64,000 bases of DNA. Origin: Avena insularis (lineage: Eukaryota; Streptophyta; Magnoliopsida; Poales; Poaceae). Numbering within the stretch: position 1 is the first letter of the stretch; every line of letters begins with the position of its first letter. The stretch is from assembly GCA_023614405.1 (NCBI GenBank), contig JAJUPC010000039.1, positions 496,001 to 560,000 on the forward strand, read 5' to 3'. Positions 12,405-22,800 of the stretch are shown here, piece by piece. Both the position numbers and the translations under genes were made by a program. The notes below the pieces were generated by a model. It made no database searches and was not told where the DNA came from. It saw only the letters and a list, made by a program, of their open reading frames with translations.

Positions 12405-14835
12405 GTTGGCGCCCACCGTGGGGCTAGCGACGCTAGCAGGAGTAAAGATCCGGACGGGAAACCTCATCGGCACTGGAGAACGCAGCGTCTCCGGGCTTAT
12501 TCAGCGCTTTGGAGCGCTGGACTTCGTCAGCGACAACGCTGGCTGCTTCGGCAAACGACCCCTTCCGCGCAACGGCCTCTTCGTCAAGCTTGGCGCGCAC
12601 AAGATCTACGTCGCTGTCGATGTGTCGTGCGTTCACCCGCGGCACATCGTCGAGGGAGGCGAGCCACCCCTTAGCACGGCTTGCGGGGCGCATATCACTC
12701 GCTCCCCTGACCGTGTCGAGGTGATGATGACTACGCCTGACGCTGGCGCAAGTAAGGATCCGGCACCAAACCTGTAGGTAACACCAAAGGCACCAAGGAA
12801 AAGTAGAGGTCCTCCACTAGAGAGGCCAGAGAATGTGCTGCAGCAGGCGATAGATAGCCTAGAGAACCCCATAGCACCTGCAGTAGATCCGGCTCAGGCA
12901 CAGGCTGAGTTAGAGGAGACTAGGCAGAAAATACTCGAGGGTGCGAAAAAGATAGTAGCGGCTCAGCAGTCGTTGAACATGACACTACGTGAGTACGCTA
13001 AGGCAAATAAGGTAGATGCTGTAAAAGTGAAGGGGAGAAACCTCATTAGTGAAATGAACAAAGAAGGTGATACTAGAGTTGAGGAATCAGAGAATGTTTT
13101 GTCCGTGGGGCTGCCGAAGTATAGTACCCCGGCAAAGAACCTCAGAGCAGCAGATGCAGTCGCGTCCGAGATAGAGGTTTTGACGGGTGAAGCCCGGCAA
13201 AGATAGCAGGATAGAGTCAATGAGTTAGTTCGGATCGCGAACAAACAAAATGAAGAGTTACTCAGGGCTAATCCAGGAAGAGCTGGGGCCTCCAACATCA
13301 GTAGGTAACCCGGAGAAATCTGATGGAGCAGCATCATTGCCACATGGTGGCCCAAGAAGAGAGGAGGTGGTAACCTCGGCAAGGAGAAACAAGCAGATAA
13401 TCCCATATGACCCGGCAAGGGCAGGGAAAGGAAAAGAAGTGCAGAGAAATGAGGATCGACAAAGTGTGAGCCAAGGTGAAGCTGGCCGAGGTAACCGCGA
13501 CCAAGGCAATGCCGGTCAGAGAAACATTGTGAATGGCAATGCCGGACAGCGTAACTCGGCGAGTGTAGGGCAATCGCAGCAGCAGAATATACCACGGCAA
13601 GAGCGAAGTGCCGACCAAGGTATCAAACAGATAGCAGCTCCACAGGAGCAAGATAGATACAATGATGGTGATTCGGAAATGGTGAATCCAGGATACCCTA
13701 GGCCGGACTATCACGTGATAGGGTCAAGGTTGGGAAGCATGAACCTGATGCTTGCCGACGCCAGGTTAAAACTGGATCGGCTCTATAGGTCGGAGCAAAT
13801 TGAGTGTCAAGGTCCTCAGGGTCCTGCGTGTTTTGGGCCCCGGATCATGAAGGAGCCTCCGGTGCCTAACTTTCAGTTACCTAGAGGCACAAAAACATAT
13901 GACGGTAGCACCAAGCCGAGGATTGGTTGATCAACTACGCGGCTACGGTGAAAATTGCTACAGGCAACTTGAGATGGGCTGTGAGATATGTACCTCAGAT
14001 GCTGGAAGGGCCAGCGAGGGTATGGCTAAACAATTGCCACCTGGAAGTATCAACTGTTGGATTGATTTTGAGGAAATGTTTGTCAGTAACTTCTCGAGCA
14101 TGTATCAGAGGCCGAATAGGCCACAGGCCCTAGCAATGTGCAAGCAGAGACCGACGGGAGTTCTTGACCTGTTGGTGCAACGTGCGAAACTCGTGTGAAT
14201 GTGTGATTGAGTCACAAGCTATAGCTTGGTTTGCTCAAGGGTGCAGGTATGCAAGCATGCTGTGGCAAAGGTTGCAAAGAGATATGCCAACTACACTGGC
14301 AAAGACCATCCGGATTGCTGATTCATATGCCTTGGGTGATCCGACTCAACCTAGGCTTGTGGCAAGCGAGTCAAATGAGGAGTACTACCAGCGAGATGGA
14401 GCCGGATCATCCCGGCGAAATGACTACCGGGGTAAGAGAAGAGATGATAGGCCGGATTACAGGTACAGTTCGCAATAAGTTGCAGCTGTAAATCAAGATC
14501 AACCTGGGGCAGGGAGTAATCAGCGCCAGAAAACTGGAGGGCAACAATGGACTCCAAGAAATGATGGCAAGAAAACTTGGACGCCAGAGCAGAAAAAAAA
14601 GTGGCAAGAAAAGAAGGACCGTCCGAGGTATACTTATGAGGCAATGCTGGATCAGCCGTGTAAATTTCACACGCCAAATCCGAGTAACCCGGCGGGTCAC
14701 ACGACTCGACAGTGTGAATGGATGAGGAAAATAGAACAAGGTGGTTCGGGGAATGCTCAGGCACATCGAAACGATCAACCTCGGCAGGAGTTACCCCGGC
14801 AGCAATTGCTCTCCGGAGCGAACATGCAATAGTTA
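12405..14835 (+). pseudogene. G1 gag, copy 1, broken
   Basis: Gag of a Tat-lineage Gypsy element. The N-terminal region (GNLIGTGER, GALDFVSDNAGCFG) is followed by a charged helical segment, a Q/N/G-rich low-complexity stretch, the Retrotrans_gag core (VRYVPQMLEGPARVWLNN) and a knuckle-like CKFH...H...C segment near 14660. Compared with copy 2, frame is lost through a deletion near 13295, a base missing near 13919 and a 13-bp deletion near 14158. Stops include 12775, 13204 and a CAG-to-TAG change near 14830. In G2 the same frame starts inside the LTR; here that frame has a TGA at the LTR edge. Confidence 0.88.
12407..12435 (+). other. G1 primer binding site and adjacent inverted repeat
   Basis: TTGGCGCCCACCGTGGGGC follows the LTR end, in the usual position of a tRNA primer binding site. 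I do not assign the tRNA with confidence. A short palindrome GCTAGCGACGCTAGC follows immediately and is kept with one change in copy 2 and in G2. The PBS lies within the open gag reading frame (LAPTVG). Confidence 0.75.
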
Positions 14836-15789
14836 ATGTTGCCACCCCCTCCGCCAAGGTATGAAAATCATGAAAGAAGAGATGTGGTGCATCAGGTAGA
14901 AAACCAACATCAGCCGGATCAGAGATATCCCGGAAATGAGGGGAGAAATGAATACAGAGAGCATCACCAGAGTTACTATGTGTTTACCACAGAGGAAACA
15001 GATAGAAAGATTTTGCAGCACCGACATATGGAGGTGAATGCGGTAATGCCCGCAGTGACGAGGTATATGCCTTGGTCGGATCAGGAGATTACTTGGAATA
15101 TCAAGGATCATCCCAAGCTCATGCCTAGCCCTGGTTCGTATGCGTTAGTTCTGGACCCAACATTCATCGGGCCAAATATCAATGTGAGATTTTCTAAGGT
15201 ACTGATAGACAATGGCAGCAGTATCAATATTATGTATGTGGATACAATGCTCAAGTTGGGTATCTCGGAAAACATGCTCCAGGCTACCCGAACAACCTTT
15301 CATGGTATTGTGTCAGGCATATCTTGTGAGCCCATTGGCAAAGTCCGGGTAGATGTGCTATTCGGCACACGAGATAACTACCGAACTGAAAATTTGGAGT
15401 CCGAGGTAGTAAACCTAGAAAGTGCGTATCACGCGTTACTCAGTAGACCTGCCCTGAACAAATTCATGGCAAGTTGTCACATCAGTTACCTGAAGATGAA
15501 GTTGCCCGGGCCAAATGGAGTAATCACTATAGCAGGAGATTTCCGACGTTCCATTGAGTGTGCGTCAGCCGGGTCTAACCTGGCCGAGTCACTCGTGATT
15601 GCGCAAGAGAAAAGAAAGACACAAGAAGTGGCGGCATTGGCTCAATCCGCTCAGCAGTATATGCCAGCGCTGAGTAACCCGCATGGAAGTATTTCGTTTC
15701 AAGCAACGAAAGATACGAAGAAAGTGCACGTCGATGATCTGTTCCCAGAGCGCACCGTAACAATTGGTGTCGGGTTAGATGACAAATAG
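14836..15789 (+). pseudogene. G1 gag end and aspartic protease, copy 1
   Basis: A 317-codon open segment follows a stop in gag. It carries the gag C-terminus and a retropepsin-like protease with active-site motif VLIDNGSSINIMY near 15205-15243, then FHGIV and the flap/core segment up to ALLSRPAL. It ends DDK followed by TAG. The RT domain continues in the same frame directly after this TAG. The same TAG is present in copy 2 and in G2, so it is either an ancestral nonsense codon or a functional separation of gag-protease from pol. Confidence 0.88.
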
Positions 15790-17613
15790 GAAAGCGAGCT
15801 CGTCAACTTCCTCCATGAGAATCGGGATATTTTTGCTTGGTCCACACAAGACTTGCAAGGTGTTCCGAGGGAGTTGGCCGAGCACTCTTTGAATGTGAGA
15901 CCCGGAGCAAGTCCGGTGAAGCAACCTCTCCGCCGCTTCGCCGAAGATAGGAGAAAAGTCATTGGAGATGAGATAGCTCGGCTCCTAGAAGCTGGGTTTA
16001 TCATGTAAGTGCTTTATCCGGATTGGCTATCTAATCCGGTGCTGGTAGAAAAGAAGAAAGATGATCCGAATGTGCCAGTGGTTTGGCGTATGTGTATCGA
16101 TTACACGAACCTGAATAAGGCGTGTCCAAAAGATCCATTTCCACTGCCAAGGATAGATCAAGTCATAGATTCTACTGCGGGGTGTGAACTATTGTCATTC
16201 ATAGATGCATATTCTAGTTTCCACCAGATACCTCTGAATCCGAATGATCAAATAAAGACCGCATTTATCACCCCGTATGGGGCTTATTGCTATCGCACCA
16301 TGCCTTTTGGTTTACGTAATGCAGGGGCCACATACCAAAGATGTATGCAAAAATGTTTGCACGATCAAATTGGTGGAAATGTGCAAGTATATGTGGATGA
16401 TGTGGTTATAAAAAGCAAGGAAAGCAAAACGCTCCTGGATGATATCAGGAAAACTTTCGCGAACCTAAGCAGGTTTCGAATGAAGCTTAACCCGGAGAAA
16501 TGTACCTTCGGTGTCCCGGCTGGAAAATTACTCGGATTTCTTGTATCCAGCCGAGGTATCGAAGTTAACCCAACTAAAATCCGAGACATAGAGCGAATGG
16601 AGTTGTCGAAGTGTCTTAACGATGTCCAGAAGTTCACTGGTTGTCTGGCATCTTTAAGTCGGTTTGTATGTCGAATGGGAGAAAAGGCATTGCCTCTCTA
16701 TCAACTGATGAAAAAAGCGGATAAGTTCATATGGACGCCGCAGGCCAACGAAGCCTTTATCCAATTAAAGAAAATGCTAGCCACTGCACTAGTGTTAGCC
16801 TCTCCACTATCCAAAGAGCTAATGTTGCTCTATATAGCCGCAACCAACCGAGTTGTAAGTGCAGTGGTGGTAGAGCGCGCTGAAGAGGGTAAGTCAGTGC
16901 AAAGGCTAGTGTATTACCTAAGAGAGGTGTTATCCGCATCAAAGCAGAACTATCCTCACTATCATAAAATGGCATATTTTGTGTACATATCGGTAAAGAA
17001 GCTAAAACACTACTTTGAAGAGAACCCCATCAAAGTGATATGTGAAGCCCCTATATCTGAGATAATGAGTAACAAGGATGCAAGCGGCTGAATCGCAAAA
17101 TGGGCAATTGAGCTAGCTCCTTATGCTCCGCAATACGACAGGAGAGATGCGATCAAGTCTCAGGCTGTGGCCGACTTTTTCGTGGATTGGGCCAAGATGC
17201 AATACGAACCACCGCTACCAGATCCGAACTATTGGAGAATGCATTTTGATGGATCAAAGACCAAAACCGGGTTAGGCGCCGGAGTTGTACATACCTCGCC
17301 AAAGAACGACCAACTGAAGTACGTGCTGCAAATCCATTTCGCGGCATCAAACAATGTCGCCGAATATGAAGCACTTGTGCACGGGCTCAAAGTGGCAAAA
17401 CGGATTGGAATACGTCATATCCAATGCTTTGGCAACTCGGATTTGGTAGTTCAGCAAGTTTCAGGGCAGTGGGACGCTCTTGATCCAAACATGGCATTAT
17501 ATAGATTCCATGTGCAAAAGATATCAGGGTACTTTGAGGGATGCGAGTTTCACCATGTACCCCAGCTGGAAAATGAGGCTGCCGACGTATTGTCAAAGCT
17601 CGGATCAACCTGA
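15790..17613 (+). pseudogene. G1 RT, RNase H and archaeal-type RNase H, copy 1
   Basis: RT begins after the TAG (ESELVNFL) and continues in frame, with one stop near 16006 (GAA in copy 2, TAA here). RT motif A is FIDAYSSFHQI; YVDDVV lies near 16390. The thumb/connection region and a degenerate first RNase H (LLYIAATNRVVSA) follow. A stop near 17089 separates a second RNase H of the archaeal type with FDGS, EYEAL, NSD (GDSD in copy 2) and NEAADVL carrying the acidic catalytic residues. Dual RNase H is diagnostic of the Tat lineage. The polymerase core is intact, but the stops would block a full product. Confidence 0.92.
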
Positions 17614-18173
17614 CAAGCAATTCCACCGGGTGTAGCACTAGAACACCTTCGAAGACCATATATCAGGCCGTCCCCCAGAAACCGACTCAAACTATATCCC
17701 GGTGGATCCGGAGTCCGGAGCTATACCCATGGACATTGACGTGGGAAGTGGTTCAGGAAACCCGGGGACTGCTTCGCAGAACCCGGGGACCGTGCAGCGT
17801 GATCCGGACGAGGTTATGCCGGTGGAGCAAATGGAAGTAGATGAGGATGTGTTTCTAATGCGACCTATACCAGCTTGGGCGCTGCCCATATTTCAATTCC
17901 TGAAGGATGGAACTTTTCCTAGTGAAGAGGTGCTTTCCAGGAAAATTCAGAGGCGCACAAAGGCGTACACAATCATCAATGTCGAACTATACAAGAGAAG
18001 TGTCACTAACATACTATAGCGATGTGTTGACCCGAAAGAAGGGCTTTACATCCTCCAGGGTATACATCAAGGGGAATGTGGGCATCATGCCTCATCCAGA
18101 GCGTTGGTGGCAAAAGCTTTCCGGCATGGATTCTACTGGCCAAGTGCCTTAGAACAAGCATAAGATCTAGTAA
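17614..18173 (+). pseudogene. G1 linker and integrase N-terminus, cut by G2, copy 1
   Basis: A stop near 17611 ends aRNH. The linker holds a short tandem peptide repeat (NPGTASQNPGT), then FQFLKDGTFPSEEVL and the integrase zinc-binding start with its His pair (HQGECGHH). Stops lie near 18017 and 18161. The frame is interrupted at 18173 between the His pair and the C-x2-C pair; the rest resumes at 32335. The last five bases, AGTAA, are the target-site duplication of G2. Confidence 0.9.
18169..18173. repeat. Target site duplication of G2, left
   Basis: AGTAA directly before the TG of the G2 LTR is repeated directly after its terminal CA at 32330-32334. The uninterrupted sequence in copy 2 (CTAGTAAGAAAATGC, around 56867-56880) has AGTAA once, which proves the insertion and its exact ends. 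Confidence 0.97.
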
Positions 18174-18963
18174 TGTCGTGGTGGTGTCACGGCAGATGCC
18201 ATGGATAGGCTAAAGGTGGGGACTAATACACGCTAGGTGAATCCAGGGAGGGATAGTGGAGTGATTCTCCACACAGAAGTTCGTATTGATTTCCTTTGCA
18301 GATTACAAGTGCTCCTCGAGCTGTATTGGCGAGAGGAGGAAGAAGAAGCTCTCTTACTCTCTCCCACAGTTTACCTCCAAAACCTTCACAAAACTCGTAC
18401 CCAAGAAAACTCAACCCCCTCTACTGAAACCCTAGCCCCCCTTTTATAGAGGTGGCTCGGTCTCTGCCTAGGGCATACGTGGAGGCATATTCTTAGGAAT
18501 ATGCCTCCTCCCAAAGTAGTAACCTGACCGGGGTGCTTTTCCCCCGCTTCACACATGCTTTAGCTACGTGAGCCTCTGCGGTTCCTTCGTCAGCCAACAC
18601 GGGCATCGTCACCCTTGTCGGCCTGGGGCCCGGTGGTCCTGCCCTTGCTTTATTCGCTCATGCAGTGCGTACCGGGCCTTCTTTTTGACCGGGGAGATTC
18701 CTTCCTTCTCCCAGAAGCTAAATGAGACCCGGATCATGATTGATCCGGCGTTACCTGTTCGTGCATACAAGTTCAACAAGCACCTCCGACTTACTCCTTA
18801 AGTCGGCTGATAGAATGTTTGGCGACCCCTCCTGGTCCGGGTTACTCCGTGATCTGGCCTGCCTTGAGGTGACTCGGCCAGCATCTGCTTTGGCCTTGCC
18901 GAACCTCGGCTAACTCAGCCTCTATACCCCGGAGTGACCCTACCTGGGGGTATCCCCCCAACA
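18174..18963 (-). repeat. 3' LTR of G2
   Basis: On the plus strand it reads TGTCGTGG...CCCCCCAACA, the reverse complement of a TGTTGGGGGG...CACGACA LTR. It carries a TATA box on the minus strand (TCTATAAAAG, 18441-18450) and the conserved 12-bp hairpin (18481-18492 and 18497-18508). The tract TTAGTCCCCGAAGC just inside it reads purine-rich on the minus strand and is the likely plus-strand primer site. Its terminal codons would keep the gag start frame open (CGACAG). Confidence 0.93.
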
Positions 18964-19826
18964 TTAGTCCCCGAAGCTGGTGCGGTCTTAGCTGTCTTGG
19001 CGGCTAAGGCCACATCAGGTTCACTTATGTTCGAGCCTAGGATGTTACTTTCGACTTAGCTCTTTATCTCGGATTACATGGATTTACGTTCCCTTCGCAC
19101 GTTGCAAGTTTTCATTTGCTGGCCGCGTTACCGCTTTATCTCGGATCTCATGGCCTTACTTTCCCTCCGCATATTCTAAGTTTTCACTTGCTGGCCTGGT
19201 TACCACTTTATCTCGGATCTCATAGCTTTACTTTCCCTCCGCATATTCTAAGTTTTTATCTGCCGTCCGGGTTACCATGGCTAGATCCGGGCCTTGATTC
19301 CTTCTCTTGTACGCCAGCCCATGTGGAGGCTAATCATTACCTCGTCTTATTTTAAGGGCCTGCACAGTAACCACCGTAGTAATTGTCAGTTATCACTGTG
19401 CGGGGGTCACGTCACGCCTGCCTCCTCGTTTACCGCATCAGTGCATCATGTCACAGGATCGCTTCTGCCGTGTGTCCCTCTGTGTGGCTCTTCTCTGATT
19501 TGCCGATGCAGGTCATACACGGCCACACCGTGTGGCTCGCTGGCACGGCGCGATCCCACTCACCCATCTCAGGGGGTGGTTAAGTAGCAGAGGAGCGCGC
19601 CCCTTAGCGTTTTTCCACTCCTGCCCTCCTCTGCCCACTGCCTTTCCCCTTTGTCTTCCTAGCGACCGCGCCGCCGCCAGCGCTTGTAGATGTAGCGCCA
19701 CCACCGCATTTTCCCCGCCTTTCTGCATCGCAGCCACCGCTGCGCAACTTCTTCGCTACGGGTCCTCACCAATCCAGGCCTCAGGTCCCTGCCGCCGCCA
19801 GCACCAGCGAGGACAGCGAGTACGAG
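18964..19826 (+). other. Upstream region of the antisense gene, with 72-bp repeats
   Basis: This gap between the 3' LTR and the antisense gene has no convincing ORF. It contains three tandem copies of a 72-bp unit starting CTTTATCTCGGAT (19062, 19134, 19206, ending about 19277). Further right it is pyrimidine-rich. As the 5' flank of a plus-strand gene inside the element it probably holds that gene's promoter and 5' UTR. I see no clear TATA box. Confidence 0.6.
19062..19277 (+). repeat. 72-bp tandem repeat, three units
   Basis: Units begin at 19062, 19134 and 19206 with CTTTATCTCGGAT and share TTTCCCTCCGCATATTC-like interiors. The first unit is more diverged than the second and third. The array lies about 0.6 kb upstream of the antisense gene start. 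Confidence 0.85.
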
Positions 19827-22800
19827 ATGACAGAGGAGGAGCTCGTCATCACCGAGCAAGAGATGGAGGAGGACACCGCCACGGCGGACCGTGGTGCGTG
19901 GGTCGGATCGTGGGTCTGTCAAGACGATATCGACTGGCTCTACCGGACCCGGCGCATTCCTGCCGGCGTCGCTGCTCGTCTCCCCTCCGCCGAACTGGCC
20001 CCCTCACCCAATCCGGGTGAGTTCGTCATGTTTCTGTCCCACTTCCAACGGGGATTTGGTCTGCCGGCGAGCGATTTCTTCCGGGATTGGGTCAGCACCT
20101 ACCACTTGCATCTACACCATCTCCCAGCCAACGCTATCACCTCTTTGTCCGCCTTTGCCTCTACGATCAAAGGCTACACCGGACTATGGCCCACGAAGGA
20201 TCTGTGGATCCGGTTCTTCGGCCTTCGTCGCAACGTCATCCCCAACATCCAAGTAGAGTCAGAGGAAAAGCAGCTCACCCAATTCGGAGCTGCCTCCATC
20301 TCACCCCCGAGACTTTTAGTTTTCCCCCGGGTTACTGGGCTTGACTCCTGCAAAGGATGGGCCCGGACCTTCTTCTATGTCCGGAATGAGGGCAGTGAAG
20401 ATTTGATTCGGTTGCTGCCCTACGTTCCGGGTCCACCTGACACGGATTTCTGGGAGGAGATCCCCAAGAAACCTACCGCTCTGGCCAACCAAGTTAACAA
20501 GAGGTTCGTGGAGCTGAAGAGACTCGGATTGCGCAACGAGGATGCTATGATCACGTTCATGCGCAACCGGATCTCTCCCCTCCAGAAGCGCACCCATAAG
20601 ATGTGCCACATGAGTTTCAGCCGTGACCCCAACCGGACCTCCTCCTTCGAGTTGAGCAACATGGAGATTTTTCGCCGGGTTAAGGCTCTCTTCACCACCC
20701 ACAGGGATTTCTCCGCCAAATGGACGTGGGGAATTCAGAACTATTGTCGTGACAGGCTCCCTCCCGCGGTAAGCTTCGCGAGGCAAACTTATTTCGGATC
20801 AAACGTGTGTCGGTTTTTGCCGTATTTTTGACTCTGTTCTTCATGCTTTTGCTCAGCTATTCCTTCAACAAACTCTCGAGGATGTACGGATCCGACCCTT
20901 AAGTGGGCGTCGGACCGAGAAATCCTGGACGAGGAGGAGCCAGACCAGGAGATGTTTCTCCCTATGACCGACGCTACCAAACGACCCAGCGGTAAATTCT
21001 CTTCTCTTAGAGATTGGCCCGATGATGAGGATGACTCGGATGTCGACGTGATTGAACCTGTTGAGGCTGTCCCTCTTTCTTTTGCCTTTCCGGAATCAGC
21101 TAACCCCGGTGGACATATCCACGAGGATCCTCCACTTGCCACGGGCGAGCCGGTTCTGGTGGCGTCGAAGAAGAAGCGCGGAGCCGCATCGAGTTCTTCC
21201 TCCGAAACTTCTCAGCCCACAAAAAGTCAAAAGAAGGCCGGAGACAAGACTGCCTCCAAGCGGGCAGGCAAAGCCCCGACGCGAAGGTCTCGGAAACCCA
21301 AGGAGGCCGAAACCTCGGATGCGTAAGTCATCTTTCGTTGCACAATCCACTTTTCCTTGCATCGCGATAATTTTCCTTCTGACATTATTCTCTTCTTCAG
21401 GCCTCCGGTGGAGGTCCCTCAGAGCGGATCAAGCATCTCCTCGCTGCTCCGACCCGGCCCTTCTCCTCCTCGTGACGACGAGTCACGTCCGCTGAGCCCT
21501 ATTCCTGAGGGTTCTGCGGCTGCTCCGGGTTCCGCACTACCTCGCCAGGAGGAAAGCGACCCTGGAGCGGGAGGGATTGGTCTAGCCGAGGCGACGGCGT
21601 CCACCACTTCGGCCTCGCCGCAACCAGTAGCCACCGAGTCTATCTCGACACCAGCACTAGTAGCAGTTCCAGTACCAGTGATCGATCCAACTCCAGCACC
21701 CGCTCCGGCACCCAGGAAACCAACAACAGCTCCAAGTTCAGCTACAAGAGCCCCAGCGCCAAGTTCCTCCGCCTTGTCCGAGTCATCTCAGCCTCGGTGA
21801 GGAGCCACTCCGACAGCTTCTAAGGCGAAATCCACTACAGTTACTTCTTCCCAACAAGCTAAGGGAAAAAAGGCTCCGGATGCTGCCAAGTCTGCATCCA
21901 TCGAGGCTGGGCAGCGAACCTTAGCGACGATGCTTCCCAAGAAGGCTCCCGCGGCGAAGGATGCTCCTGCCGAGCCAACTGATGCGCAGCAGATGGTTCT
22001 GCATACCAGCCCAGCTCTTGCCCTGGTTGAGAGAAGAGAGGCGCACGCTAAGGGCTTGGTGGCACCACATATGCCCACCGGTGAGCGGTATCCTCCGAGC
22101 CTGATCCAGTTTGTCATGAACTGGAACAAGGCGGAGTTCGTCCACAACGACGATCTCCCGGAAAAGTTCGGCCCCGTAGAATTTTCCGCGCAAATGAATA
22201 CTGCCGCCAAGGCAATTAACCTCGTGGGGAGAATGATGGAGGTATGTTGTTTCTCCTTTGCATGCTGTAGATAATAACCATTAGTCCCCGAGCCTCCGGT
22301 GGAGTGACTTGTTACTCGGCCGGATGCTTCTTAGAAAACTAACATAGCTGTATGTGAACTTCGAATATGCACACACCTAGAGCCGGGTTAAGTTCTACTT
22401 GGCCTGGATCTTGCACACTTCGAATATGCACACACCTAGAGCCGGGTTAAGTTCCACTTGGCCCGGATCTTGCACACTTCGAATATGCACACACCTAGAG
22501 CCGGGTTAAGTTCCACTTGGCCTGGATCTTGCACACTTCGAGTATGCACACACCTAGAGCCGGGTCAAGTTCCACTTGGCCTGGATCTTGTACACTTCGA
22601 ATATGCACACACCTAGAGCCGGGTCAAGTTCCACTTGGCCTGGATCTTGCACACTTCGAATATGCACACACCTAGAGCCGGGTTAAGTTCCACTTGGCCT
22701 GGATCTCGCACACTTCGAATATGCACACACCTAGAGTCGGGTCAAGTTCCACTTGGCCTGGATCTTGTACACTTCAAATATGCACACACCTAATTTTTCG

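Noticed and set aside
12433..13714. Long minus-strand ORFs opposite G1 gag
   Set aside because: They mirror the gag coding strand in other frames, lack motifs and recur opposite gag in each copy.
19513..20344. Several overlapping ORFs on both strands around the antisense gene start
   Set aside because: GC-rich shadow frames; only the frame with the FVMFLSHFQRGFGL motif has domain support and matches later exons.
22355..22795. Possible CRISPR-like array
   Set aside because: Repeats are contiguous 59-bp units without unique spacers, inside a plant retrotransposon intron; it is a minisatellite.
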